Below are positions 43,894 to 54,077 of a DNA stretch of 64,000 nucleotides, one piece after another. The stretch is from Calothrix sp. NIES-4105 (GTDB lineage: Bacteria > Cyanobacteriota > Cyanobacteriia > Cyanobacteriales > Nostocaceae), in the NCBI RefSeq assembly GCF_002368415.1, contig NZ_AP018290.1:3609614-3673613 (forward strand), read 5' to 3'. The position numbers and the translations under genes are program-made. Below the pieces are notes generated by a model that was not told where the DNA came from, searched no databases, and saw only the letters and a list, made by a program, of their open reading frames with translations. Each line of letters begins with the position of its first letter. Position 1 is the first letter of the stretch.

Positions 43894-44387
43894 GGTTCTA
43901 CTCCTTGCCCGATACCTTGCATAATTGATGTAAGTGCAGCCGCCGTGAATACACTAGTCCTAGGTATAGAAATAGTAACAGTAGTAGCATTTCGAGTTTC
44001 TGGCATTCCTTGTAACGAAATCCAGTATCCACAGTACCTCATACAAAGCTCTTGCTGCGACTGTTGCAACCAGTCTTCTATATTGTCAGGCATAATCATA
44101 ACAACTAAGATTCTTGGAGTTGCAAAATCTATCATTCTCAAATCATCATAGTTTTTGAGCTTGAGAGGATAGCGGATAACATTATCATCAATAATGTCCC
44201 TTGATGATGATTTTAGCTGCAATTCCAGTCTTGGGGAACGGACACGTCCAAAGTTACCCCTTGCGGCAATACCTAAGTCTACACTATCGTCATCAACTTC
44301 TGGTCTATACAAGGAGTAGCCAGCAACTGCTGCGACCGCTCTAATATAAGTAATACTAAACTGCTCTTTTTGCTGATTGATATCCAC
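43890..44387 (-). CDS. DUF4365-like nuclease-fold protein
   Basis: A 165-aa protein whose N-terminal half shows the DUF4365 pattern, a PD-(D/E)XK-like core: an early SITYIRAVAAVAGY helix, then DSVDLGIAA (Asp) and LELQLKSSS (Gln-x-Lys catalytic strand). The C-terminus has a WLQQSQQELCMRYCGYWISL stretch. DUF4365 proteins are often found in restriction or defence contexts. First gene of a two-gene operon on the minus strand. Activity not demonstrated. Confidence 0.7.
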   Translation of the reverse strand: MDINQQKEQFSITYIRAVAAVAGYSLYRPEVDDDSVDLGIAARGNFGRVRSPRLELQLKSSSRDIIDDNVIRYPLKLKNYDDLRMIDFATPRILVVMIMPDNIEDWLQQSQQELCMRYCGYWISLQGMPETRNATTVTISIPRTSVFTAAALTSIMQGIGQGVEP

Positions 44388-44791
44388 ACTTATATTGCTA
44401 ACTCTATCGATATCGGCACCTATAAAATACTAATGCAAATCCGCTCGATCAACTTCGGCGCCAGCATTTTGATTTAAAATTTTAACAAAAATAATGAATT
44501 AATTGCCTACTTCGTGCGCTCTTCATTTCCGCACGTTAATTGTGCGCTCAAGATATAAACCAACTGCTTGCTGTCGGGGAAATCTTATACTTTAGCTTTA
44601 AACTATAGCGTGCTGTATTAATTACGCAAATGATAATGATTATATTTTTAACTGATTAGGGCATGAATAAGCCTAAAGTTTTGCGCTCACGTTATTTTTT
44701 GTAAATCTTTGGGAACACTAAATCTAGGAAAAAGTATTTTCCGAAAATCACCAATAGCAAATTTACTTAATATAACAAGGATAAAAGGCAA
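44388..44791. other. Divergent intergenic region of the nuclease island
   Basis: About 400 bp between the divergent DUF4365-like and GHKL genes. It contains TGATAATGATTATAT (44631-44645), a two-mismatch relative of the Zur-type palindrome at 19097. No other feature recognised. Confidence 0.45.
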
Positions 44792-45259
44792 ATGACTTAC
44801 GAGCAAGAGTATCGCGACGAGCTAGAAAGAGCGCACAGACAACAAACTGCGACTAAATTATTTGATGGCATTCGTAAACTATATGGTAGCGAATCATCCC
44901 CAAGGCGATGGATTTGGGAACTGTTGCAAAATGCCAAGGATGTTGCCAATACTAAGGTAAGAATAGAAATTATTTTCAACAAGCAACATCTCGAATTTAA
45001 GCATAATGGCAAACCTTTCTTGATGAAGAATATTACATATTTAATTGAGCAGGTATCCACGAAAGATAGAAATAGTAATAAACCTCAAGACAGTAGTGAC
45101 GTTAAGGAAGTCAGAACAACTGGTAAGTTTGGAACGGGTTTTATGACTACGCATTTACTGTCCAAAAAAGTTGAACTAAGCAGTATATTTCATGACTCAA
45201 AACGTAACGTATATAAGCGCTTACAATTGAATTTAGATAGAAGTGCAGCAACAGTTTAA
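44792..45259 (+). pseudogene. GHKL-ATPase / DUF3883 gene, 5-prime part before in-frame stop
   Basis: Codes 155 aa forming the first half of a sacsin/Hsp90-like GHKL ATP-binding domain: WIWELLQNAKDVAN (N box), KHNGKPF (G1) and TGKFGTGFMTTHLLSKKVELS (G2). An in-frame TAA at 45257-45259 stops it at a place where related proteins read on (LDRS...EEMI). The next frame continues in phase one codon later, so the whole is a 1324-codon gene with one nonsense codon. A sequencing error, a recent null mutation or readthrough are all possible. Confidence 0.75.
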
Positions 45260-45262
45260 GAA

Positions 45263-48200
45263 ATGATTACTGCTGTAAATGAAGCTTCCAATATTAGGCA
45301 CCATCTAGATGATGAAAATAAATGCCCTACGCAACATAATTATAAACCACACCTAGTTTGCGATACTTCATTTCGTTATCAACTTGATGACTATGGTTTA
45401 AAAGTCGCTCAAAAAGGTATTCAAGATTTATATAATGCTATCATATATACACTTGTTTTTATCGAGGAAATTGAATCTGTTTTAGTTAAAGATGAAATTC
45501 ATTCTCAAGAAACATTGTATCAAGTTAAAAATCAAGAAAAAATCGGTAACATTTCTATTTATAATATTGAAAAATGTAGTGGTAAGCAAATAGAACAAAT
45601 ATTTATAGCTTCTTGCTCGAAAACTATTTCTTTGGCTGATGAGCAAGGAGAGGTAAGTATTGCTATCCAATTAGAAAAACAAGGCGATAAATATTCTGTT
45701 GTTAAGTTTAATTCGTCTATACCACTTTTGTATTGCGATTTTCCCTTGATAGGTTCTGAAACTAAGTTTAAATGCCCAGTCGTAATTAACAGTCCACTTT
45801 TGGAACCAACTGAGCCAAGAGATAGCGTATTACTCGATGATAGAAATGAGACTGGCGGGAAAAAGAATAGAGTAATTTTTGCAGAAACAATTGCGCTTTA
45901 CGGAATTTTATTAGATTATGCATCCGCCAATTGGTTAAACGCTCATTTACTTGCTAAGTCAGGATTGCCAAAAAATATTGAGCCTGAGTGGTATGAATCA
46001 AAAATTCAAAGCTTAATTAGAGCAAAGGTTCTGATAACTCCAGTTGTACGTACTAACCTTAATCAAAATATAGAACTTATAAATGCTCTAATTCCTTATT
46101 GCTCAAAAAACATCTTGGAATTTTGGGAACTAGCTATCGCACTACATCCAGATAAATTACCCCAAAAACAGGATGTCAAAGATTGGTATGATATTATCAC
46201 TACTGATAGCGGTTGGTCAAAAGATTTACGTTATGATTTATCAAGATTGCTAGCAGATATTGACGAACAAAAGAATTTAGAAAATTTATGCGCGCGGCTT
46301 GGAATCTCTGAAGCTGAAACTTTAGCTTCGTTAAATCGAGTTATTGCTTTCGTCTTTGAATCTAATCAAGTTGAACTTTTAAATAGTAAATATGCTATAC
46401 TGCCTAATCAATATGGAGAATTTCAGCTAAAAACACAGTTAGTCAAAGATGAACGTATTCCTGAAGGTTTAAAAGATGTTCTTCTGCTTCTTGGCGAAGA
46501 CTGGAAAAAAGAGTTATTACACCTTGGAATAAATTGTAAATTAGAAACAACTCGTAATATTAGAAATATATCCGAGAGAATTAGTGGAATTATTACCGAA
46601 CAAGACCATACCAACTTAAGGAAAGCCACTTATCTCCTTATCAGCTATATTCCTGATACCAAAAATACTAAACAGGCTTTAAAACCCAATTTTGTAGAAA
46701 AAAGGCGCCAAATTTGGGAATTTGCAAAGGCTTTAGATAATAATGTACCGGAAATAAAACAATTACCTGATTGGACTTCGACTCTTTGGGATACCTGCGA
46801 CGAGTGGGTTTTGAAGACCCTTATTCAAGATATTGCTAAATTTAAGCAAGTTAGCGCGCTTCAAACTAATTTAGGAAAAACTACGGACTTAGAGACGGTT
46901 GACTGGTTAAGTAGCTTTATAAACTTTCTTAAAAAGCATAAAAAAGAATCATTATGTAGCGAGCAGCCAATATTCCCGAACCAACAAGGAATTTTTAAGA
47001 AAAAGGCAGAGTTACTTTTTGATAAGAATGTTCCCGAACAATTAAAAGATGTGTTAGAGAGATTAGGTTTTATATGTAGAAATAAACTTATACATAGGAA
47101 TATTTTGGGTTTTGATAATAGCTTAGAGCAGTATCGCGTTATCGATATCTCAAAACAAATCAATGACATTATCAGAGATAAAGATAGTAATCAAAGCGAA
47201 GATTTTAAAACTGCTATTTATGCCTTAATTAGTTTCTTCAAATTAAACAGTAAAGAAGAAAGTAGATTAAACATTTGGCAGTTTGCTCGTGATATTTATG
47301 GTGAACTTGTACCAGAGCGGACTTACTTGGATAATTTAGATGAATTTGAGTGCAAAGAGTGCGATAAATGGATTATAACATTAATGGTTGAACGAATAGC
47401 GCAAACTCAATGTCTAGCTAACCTTATCCAGTTGTTATCTAAAAATAAAGAGAATACTATTATTTGGTTAAATAATTTTCTGTGCTTTACCAATAAGTTT
47501 GATGATAAACTTCTTGATAATAATCCAATCATGCCGAGCCAAAATGAGGATTTTAAATTAAGGAAAGAGTTGAAAAGAGATGGCGGTATTCCGGAAGAGC
47601 TTAAAGAAATAGCACGATGTCTAAAATTACAAGATTGGAATGATTTTCTGCTACTTAATGATGTAAAGTTTTTAGAAGCTCAACGTTTGCTTGATGAAAC
47701 TGCCACTGCCAAAATAGAAGATATTACTGACGAAATTGATAAAGCTATAAAAAACTACGATGGCGACAAGCAAAATAATAATTTTAGGCAAGTAGTAAAA
47801 CAAATGCTGCATTGGTGTAGTTCGATACACGAATCTGATTTTAAGAAATTTTTTACTTATTTTTACGGTCATAGGGCTGAAATAGTTTTGCAAACTTTAG
47901 GTGATGATGAAGTTAGAAACAACATTTTTGATGTACTACAAACTTCACCCTCTAAGTTAAATGCTCTAGCTGATTTAGCGCGCAATTCTGATGTAACAGC
48001 AGAAGATATACATCAACTATCTGAAAATCTAGATAAATACAAGGCATTAGAAAGTCTAAAAGGAAAATCAAATGTAGAGTCAGAAGTTCTTGCACTGTTG
48101 GCAGAGTTTGGTATTCATTTTTCCGCATCAGTTAGGCGAGCTTCAAAAAACATAGGTACTATAAATATTCCAGATATAATGCAACAAGGAATTTCTACAG

Positions 48201-48766
48201 GAATTTCTACATCAGTCATTACAGACCAAGAAGACGATGGCTCAAGTTACGGAGAAAATGCTGAAAAGTACGGGCAAATTGGCGAGTTTTGGGCAAGACG
48301 TTTCTATCAAGAGTTTTTGAAATATACTATTTTACCTGTTGATGATAGTGGTTTCGATTTGCTGTGTAGTACGGAGTCTGAGAAATTAAGAGTAGAGGTC
48401 AAAGCAATTACCTTCCATAGACCATTCATCCGGATAACAGTGAATGAGTGGAAAAAAATGGTTGCCTACAAAGAAAATTATGAATTGTTGATATACAGTC
48501 ATGAGAAAGGCATACCACAAGAATTTATTCGAGTAAAAAGAGCATGGCTAACTTTTGTGGATATTCTAGCTCAGTTAAAAAATCAGTCTCTAAGTAATGC
48601 ATTTTACGCTAGTAGTGATATTGAGTCTTTAATCGGTCTGCAATTAAAAAGTAATTCGCAAGGCAATGACATAATTATCAACTGGCATCGATTTTTTAGA
48701 AATTGCGATCATTCGGATATCAATAAGTATAAATACGATGAATCGTCTGGCTTTGAGATGATTTAG
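45263..48766 (+). pseudogene. GHKL-ATPase / DUF3883 gene, 3-prime part after in-frame stop
   Basis: An open frame of 1167 aa in phase with the preceding segment. It continues the GHKL domain (about 1-190, including PTEPRDSVLLDD), then a very long helical middle with four diverged internal repeats (each with a P-x-Q/F-x-L-K and I/VPE-L-K-D/E-V/I pattern such as RIPEGLKDVLLLLG, NVPEQLKDVLERLG, GIPEELKEIARCLK). It ends with a DUF3883/NO-VEIN-like domain (about 1005-1090) holding a PD-(D/E)XK core, GFDLLC then LRVEVKA. ATPase-plus-nuclease architecture suggests a defence protein. The first in-frame ATG would give a protein lacking a complete ATP site. Confidence 0.75.
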
Positions 48767-48870
48767 CTTGGAAAAATGTGATGTTTATAAAATGCGCGCG
48801 TTTCACATTTTGCTTTTCTGATATCTTGCACGCTTAAGTGTGAAGGGTTACGTTAAACCCTAACAGTTAT

Positions 48871-48906
48871 GTAGGTTGGGTTTCGCAAAGCCTCCACCCA
48901 ACCTAC
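48871..48906. repeat. MITE-like inverted repeat (GTAGGTTGGG family)
   Basis: GTAGGTTGGGTTTCGCAAAG... and CCACCCAACCTAC arms, between the GHKL gene and patB. Confidence 0.7.
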
Positions 48907-48947
48907 AAACTACTTTCGTGCGTTCTCCGCGCTACTACGTACCCACC

Positions 48948-50534
48948 TTACGCGATGCCTAGTACTTTGCGTAGGACTGTTTGGTCTTCTGATTTGACTT
49001 TTAGGCGCCCATTTTCGATGTCGCGTATCCAGCTTTGGCTTTTGCCTGCGAGTTTTGCGAGTTCGCGTTGGGAAAGATTAAGTTTTTTTCTGGCTTGGGA
49101 AATTTGGTCACCTAGTAGTCCAGATGTGGTTTTAGTCTTTTTTCGGTTTCTTGTTGTGGTAAGGTGCTTTTTTTCAGCTTTGGATAGTGCTTGCTCAAGT
49201 TCGGGTGGTAGGTCGAATGATAAAATCCGCGCGTTCATGAGCAAATTCCATTTACCTCGTGGACCTGCATCAGTAAGACGTGAGTTACCACCACCGTCAT
49301 TAATCCAAAATTCGATAGCTTCGTCTGGGTCTTCGGGAATATCAACTAGCTTTGCCCACATTGGTTGAATATTAGGTGGATAGGTTATGGGGTCAAATTT
49401 GGGTTTCATGCCGTAGTGATTTAGTACTTCTAAGTCACTTTCAAACGTTCGCAGTAACCGCTTCCGGTCGTCACGCTGTCTGCAAGCTGTGGCAACCTTT
49501 TTTTCTCCGTAGGCTACGCGCAGTAATGTTGGGACGGTGATGCGCTGTTCTTTACCCATTTTGGTTTTGAATAATAACCACAGCATCAAGCGCGCGGCGC
49601 CTTCGTGTTGCTGCCATATACTCATCACAGTGTTTAACAGTGATTTGGGCAGACTACCATATTGATAATAGGCGTTACGCTGTTTACAGCCTTGCTTGTT
49701 TAGAAAATACTGTGCCCAAATTCCAGCTTTGACTTTAAAAGTTAATCCAATTAGATATTTACATCCTTTGTCGTCTTCTTGGAAGTGATGCTGAATATCA
49801 ACCAAGTGCCACAAGGGACTTTTTTCTATTTCAAATCCTGGTACTCGACCAGCAGGCGCCCAACTAATTGATGTCATTAGCGAACAACAACTGCGAACCC
49901 AATTTTTCATTAATGTTAGCTTCGCAGTTTTGTTGAGGTCTTTACGCTTCTCTAATCCCAAATAATTCTCGATTTGTTTGTCATCAATAACAAACTCTTG
50001 CTTCCACGGTTCGCTAACGGCAATCGCATGTGCCGCAAAAATTAGATTTACAAGTGCAGCGCGGATATCTAATGCTTCAACTGCTGCTGTTGTAGTCGCG
50101 AGTTGATCACTAAATGGTACTGCGAGATGAAAAGCTATGTTACCCTTACCTTGGTTAACTTGGCGCCGATAGCAGATATACCCATCAGCATCTAATTCCC
50201 ACGGTAAAGACGCGCGTTGTGCTAAAACATTAGAAGCTTCCCAAATTGCAATTGCAGAAGCAAAGGGATTATTCTTAGCGTTAGCAAATAAATTTGAACT
50301 AGTTACTTCGCGCGGTTCAATCTTACATCTCCCCCGTTTGACCTGTAACGGAATTGGAGATTTTGTCGGACATACGGTCAAACATTGAGGTTCGGAGTAG
50401 AAACCCTCACAGTTATTACATAGACAAGGGTCAATCCAATATTCGTTGTTTACAAGCTTGATAGCACCCACAGGGCATTGAGGACGACATTTATCGCATT
50501 CAATACAACTGCTATTTGGAATTGTGTAAGGCAT
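48948..50534 (-). CDS. patB: PatB/CnfR transcription activator of nitrogen-fixation genes
   Basis: A 528-aa regulator, the length of Anabaena PatB. The N-terminal ferredoxin-like part (about 5-60) has CIECDKCRPQCP and CLCNNCEGFYSEPQCLTVCP for two Fe-S clusters. A long middle domain follows, then a C-terminal XRE-type HTH (about 470-525) with LSQRELAKLAGKSQSWIRDIENGR. PatB/CnfR activates nif genes under low oxygen, with the clusters acting as oxygen sensors. It is divergent from fdxB and next to coxB2/coxA2, the same arrangement I recall in Anabaena PCC 7120. Assignment is strong. Confidence 0.93.
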   Translation of the reverse strand: MPYTIPNSSCIECDKCRPQCPVGAIKLVNNEYWIDPCLCNNCEGFYSEPQCLTVCPTKSPIPLQVKRGRCKIEPREVTSSNLFANAKNNPFASAIAIWEASNVLAQRASLPWELDADGYICYRRQVNQGKGNIAFHLAVPFSDQLATTTAAVEALDIRAALVNLIFAAHAIAVSEPWKQEFVIDDKQIENYLGLEKRKDLNKTAKLTLMKNWVRSCCSLMTSISWAPAGRVPGFEIEKSPLWHLVDIQHHFQEDDKGCKYLIGLTFKVKAGIWAQYFLNKQGCKQRNAYYQYGSLPKSLLNTVMSIWQQHEGAARLMLWLLFKTKMGKEQRITVPTLLRVAYGEKKVATACRQRDDRKRLLRTFESDLEVLNHYGMKPKFDPITYPPNIQPMWAKLVDIPEDPDEAIEFWINDGGGNSRLTDAGPRGKWNLLMNARILSFDLPPELEQALSKAEKKHLTTTRNRKKTKTTSGLLGDQISQARKKLNLSQRELAKLAGKSQSWIRDIENGRLKVKSEDQTVLRKVLGIA

Positions 50535-51314
50535 AAGGCAATCGCCACATTACTTTATTCGTATGCTTGGTTATAAATTAGCCCCTGGATAGCAGAAGTT
50601 CCTCGCTCCTTTATACGGCATTTACTACCGAATCAATTGGATTATTAGTCCCTATAAGTCTAAGCGAATACTTTAATTTAAATACTATTCAGGGTTATTA
50701 GCCTGGAGTTTTATTCTGAATGTTTCCTATTCATAACAATTCCACAAACAACTTCACAAAGTTGTTCATAACGAGCCAAGATTTGCCGATTTTCCATGTG
50801 TTTAGCCCCTAATAACATTTCCTAATCTTTTATATTTATTTATCTGTACAAGCTAATAGTTCTTGGGTAACACCTAGGCTATTTCTTAGTCTTTGGCGCT
50901 TTTGTTAATATTATTAATAAATAATAAACAATATTAATTTGTAACGATAATAACCGTTTTCATAAAAAAAATATTTTTTGTTCAATACGTAGGGTGGGCA
51001 CTGCCCACCATATTACATATACAATATTATTAATTGACAACTAATATCAATGAACGCCTTAAACTCTGGCTGATTATCTTAATATTTTATAATTTAGATA
51101 ATCAATTATTAAAAACAATTTGCATTAAATGTCAAAAAAGATAAGCATGTTTATAATAAATCAATAAAAAAACAATTTTTTTTAGCATAGATAATAATGT
51201 TACTTTTTCAATAAAAATCATCTGTTAATATCAAAAGTAGAGAGTGAATAAAGTACTAGTGCATAGGGTAAAACCTCGCACACAGTTAAACACAAAATTG
51301 CTGAAGGTTAACAC
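50535..51314. other. patB-fdxB divergent regulatory region
   Basis: 780 bp, very AT-rich. It holds a GTAGGGTGGGCACTGCCCACCA palindrome (50989-51010) and presumably the promoters of both genes, including CnfR-responsive sites. No gene seen, and no GTA-N8-TAC NtcA site that I could defend. Confidence 0.5.
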
Positions 51315-51608
51315 ATGGCTACACTAACAGGCTTGACGTTTGGTGGTAAAACTTGGACACCTAAATTTGTTCAAGATATTGACCAAGAAAAATGTATCGG
51401 TTGTGGCAGATGCTTCAAAATCTGTGGACACGATGTATTGCTACTCAAGGCAATGAACGAAGACGGTGAGTTCGTCGAAGATGAAGAAGACGATGAAATT
51501 GAAAAGAAAGTCATGACTGTTAAAAACCCTGAAAATTGTATTGGTTGTGAAGCTTGTGCGAAAATTTGCTCTAAAAATTGCTACACTCATGCATTATTAG
51601 ACAATTAA
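51315..51608 (+). CDS. fdxB: nif-specific ferredoxin III (two 4Fe-4S)
   Basis: A 97-aa ferredoxin. The first cluster motif is [12 protein letters not shown] (about 26-37); an acidic insertion [16 protein letters not shown] separates it from the second motif [15 protein letters not shown]. This spacing and the start [14 protein letters not shown] match nif-specific ferredoxin III (FdxB), which delivers electrons for nitrogenase or its cofactor assembly in heterocysts. GAAGG precedes the ATG by about 9 bp. Neighbours patB and coxB2 support expression in heterocysts. Confidence 0.93.
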   Translation: MATLTGLTFGGKTWTPKFVQDIDQEKCIGCGRCFKICGHDVLLLKAMNEDGEFVEDEEDDEIEKKVMTVKNPENCIGCEACAKICSKNCYTHALLDN

Positions 51609-52295
51609 ATAGCTACAGTATTTTCAATTACATCAAGGGGTACTGTAGTATCATGAGGGTCAGTCAAGTTAAGCAAGGTAATTGAGGGAATAAATCTTGG
51701 TTGATGTGCTTAGATAAAAATATCGCATCACACAAAAACGTAAATCTATATTTGTTTGTTGTTAACTATATATACTTTGTTTGATTACCTTTACAAAACT
51801 ACTGTTATCCCTAGATGTTTTTTACAGACATTTACGTCACAGTTCGTATGCCTGTGCCACAATTGATTATAAATTAATAATTACGAAATATCCTCTTAGC
51901 CTGCTTTATTTTTATGGTGGGTTAAGGGGATAAATGTTTGTCATACACATTTATCTTTTTCTAAAGCTAGATATTAAAAAACTTTAAAAGAATCACTAAA
52001 ATCTTTCAAGTTGTGTCAAAAATAGAAATAGTAAAAACAGGTTTAAAGGTCTAAGAGCCAATTGCTATCAAGTTATTAACCTTCAATTATGTATTTGAGC
52101 TACAAAGTGTGTATCTATAAAAGCTAATAGCAGAACTTAAATTGGGCAAATGCAATGCACAGGGGAAAAATGTTTAATCATGCAGCCCAATATTTAGTGT
52201 AGTTTTATGCTCCGCGCGCTTAATTCGCTTTTAGCCAAAAATAGCGAATTGGTAAAAGACCCTCAACGGCAATTTCGGTACTTATCGTTTTTAGT
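51609..52295. other. fdxB-coxB2 intergenic region
   Basis: 687 bp, AT-rich, with short inverted repeats just after fdxB (GGGGTACTGTAGTATC region). It should contain the heterocyst-type promoter of the cox2 operon. No gene or RNA recognised. Confidence 0.45.
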
Positions 52296-53324
52296 ATGCA
52301 ACAAGTTCCTGTTTCTCTTTTAACTCTTGTTGCTGGCGTACTCGTTACACTTGTAAGCATTTGGGTAGGTCAGCACTCTGCAGTTTTGCTACCCGTGCAA
52401 GCATCAGAACAAGCACCGCTAGTAGACAGATTTTTCCAAATTTTGGTTGGTATTGGTACGGCATTGTTCTTGGTAGTGCAAGGCGCAATTGTTATCTTCA
52501 TGTTTATATATCGGCGCCGTGAAGATGATGACCGCGATGGACCGTTAATTGAAGGCAATTTCCCGTTGGAAATCTTCTGGACAGCGATTCCGTCGATAAT
52601 TGTGATTGGGCTTGGAATATATAGCGTTGATGTTTACACGCAAATGGGTGGTTTGAGTGTAGGTCATCATTCAATGGCTGAACATGCTGCTGCCCCAGTC
52701 AAGGGTGCTGCCCTAGCTGCGACATTAAACGCTTCTGATATTGAAGCGCTGACTGAAGAAATACAATACGATGCACCTTCTGAGGCGCCTGTAGAAGCAC
52801 CAGAATTGGTGCCTATCGAAGAACCTATTACTCTACCCGTTGAAACACCAATAAAAACACCTGTAAAAAAATTGGTTAATTTACCTCAACCTGGCATTGG
52901 TATTGGCGCCAATCCTAAAGTTTTGGGTAAAACAGCGGATTTAGTTGTGAATGTAACAGGTATGCAGTTTGCTTGGATATTTAATTATCCTGAAACTGAC
53001 ATTACATCAGGTGAGCTACATGTTCCTGTAGGCGCCGATGTCCAAGTGAATCTTGCGGCGTCGGATGTAATTCACTCTTTGTGGATACCGCAATTTAGGC
53101 TTAAACAAGACGCTATACCCGGACAAGCAACAGGTTTAAGATTTAAAGCCACTAAACCAGGTACATATCCGATAGTTTGTGCTGAATTGTGTGGAGGATA
53201 TCACGGTTCGATGCGTTCCCAAGTCATTGTTCATACACCTGAAGAATACCAAGAATGGCTAGAATCAAATCGTGTTGCTAGCGCGCAAAATCAACAAATA
53301 GTAGCAGCTTTACAAAGTCACTAG
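52296..53324 (+). CDS. coxB: Cytochrome c oxidase subunit II, heterocyst-type
   Basis: A 342-aa subunit with an N-terminal signal/anchor and two membrane helices (about 7-22 and 42-70). The CuA domain (about 210-335) has MQFAWIFNYPETD, HSLWIPQFRLKQDAIPG and the copper ligands in CAELCGGYHGSM (two Cys, Glu, His, Met). Between helix 2 and the CuA domain sits an Ala/Pro/Glu-rich linker (about 127-205) with APVEAP, VPIEEP and LPVETP-like repeats, longer than in ordinary CoxB. Position after patB-fdxB marks it as the cox2 operon, which respires oxygen to protect nitrogenase. coxA follows 126 bp downstream. Confidence 0.9.
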   Translation: MQQVPVSLLTLVAGVLVTLVSIWVGQHSAVLLPVQASEQAPLVDRFFQILVGIGTALFLVVQGAIVIFMFIYRRREDDDRDGPLIEGNFPLEIFWTAIPSIIVIGLGIYSVDVYTQMGGLSVGHHSMAEHAAAPVKGAALAATLNASDIEALTEEIQYDAPSEAPVEAPELVPIEEPITLPVETPIKTPVKKLVNLPQPGIGIGANPKVLGKTADLVVNVTGMQFAWIFNYPETDITSGELHVPVGADVQVNLAASDVIHSLWIPQFRLKQDAIPGQATGLRFKATKPGTYPIVCAELCGGYHGSMRSQVIVHTPEEYQEWLESNRVASAQNQQIVAALQSH

Positions 53325-53329
53325 CACTA

Positions 53330-53416
53330 ACTTCTCTCTGTGTTCTCTGTGCCTCCGTGGTAAAAAAAGATTTATTTATTTCACCACAGAGACTTCTAGG
53401 ACACAGAGGAAGGAGG
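53330..53416. repeat. Inverted pair of dispersed repeats inside the cox operon
   Basis: CTCTCTGTGTTCTCTGTGCC... and CACCACAGAGACTTCTAGGACACAGAGG form opposite-facing copies of the ACCACARAGGACACARAG family in the coxB-coxA gap. The transcript could fold into a long hairpin here. Confidence 0.65.
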
Positions 53417-53450
53417 GATAGACGAGTAACGAAGGACAAATAATAAACTT

Positions 53451-54077
53451 ATGACTCTACAGCTTCCACAAAATACTCCTCCTGGCAAGAAACCAGAGAA
53501 TGTGGTGGTAACTGAACACCATACCACCCACCAAAAAGCTTGGAAATGGCAGGACTACTTTACATTTAACGTTGACCACAAGGTAATTGGCATACAGTAT
53601 TTAGTTACTGCATTTGGCTTTTATCTAATTGGTGGGTTGATGGCAGTGGCAATGCGTACAGAGTTAGCCACTCCCGACCCTGATGTACTTGACCCAAACT
53701 TGTACAACGCTTTCATGACCAATCACGGGACCATAATGATATTTTTATGGATTGTTCCGAGCGCTATTGGTGGTTTTGGTAACTATTTAGTGCCACTAAT
53801 GATAGGCGCCCGTGATATGGCATTTCCAAAGTTAAATGCTATTGCGTTCTGGCTTAACCCACCTGCTGGACTTTTACTAGTTGCGAGTTTCTTCTTTGGT
53901 GGTTCACAGTCAGGGTGGACGGCATATCCTCCATTGTCACTGATTACGGCGCCTATTGCTCAGAGTTTGTGGATTCTAGCAATTGTATTGGTAGGTACTT
54001 CATCAATTTTGGGTTCAGTCATCTTATCAAAGTGGAGACACATTTTTTTACATTGTGGAAATATTTTTACAACATAA
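53451..54077 (+). pseudogene. coxA: Cytochrome c oxidase subunit I, interrupted 5-prime part
   Basis: A 208-codon frame. Codons 1 to about 190 are clear CoxA: FNVDHKVIGIQYL, TNHGTIMIFLWIVPSAIGGFGNYLVPLMIGARDMAFPKLNAIAFWL (with a haem a ligand His) and GTSSILGSV. After GSV, where family members read N-F-V/I-V-T-I, the sequence turns into unrelated SKWRHIFLHCGNIFTT and stops. The remaining about 350 codons with the CuB and haem a3 histidines are not in the window. The break near 54020 looks like the border of an inserted element; if it is excised in heterocysts the gene would be restored. A simple insertional pseudogene is the alternative. Confidence 0.88.
54016..54026. other. Inferred left border of the coxA2-interrupting element
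   Basis: Homology to coxA ends at the Val codon GTC (54018-54020) or within one or two bases of it. A recombination core repeated at the far end of the element is expected here, but its partner is outside the window. Confidence 0.5.

Noticed and set aside
50535-52295. NtcA sites (GTA-N8-TAC) for fdxB and coxB2
   Set aside because: Several partial matches in AT-rich DNA, none complete with a -10 at proper distance.
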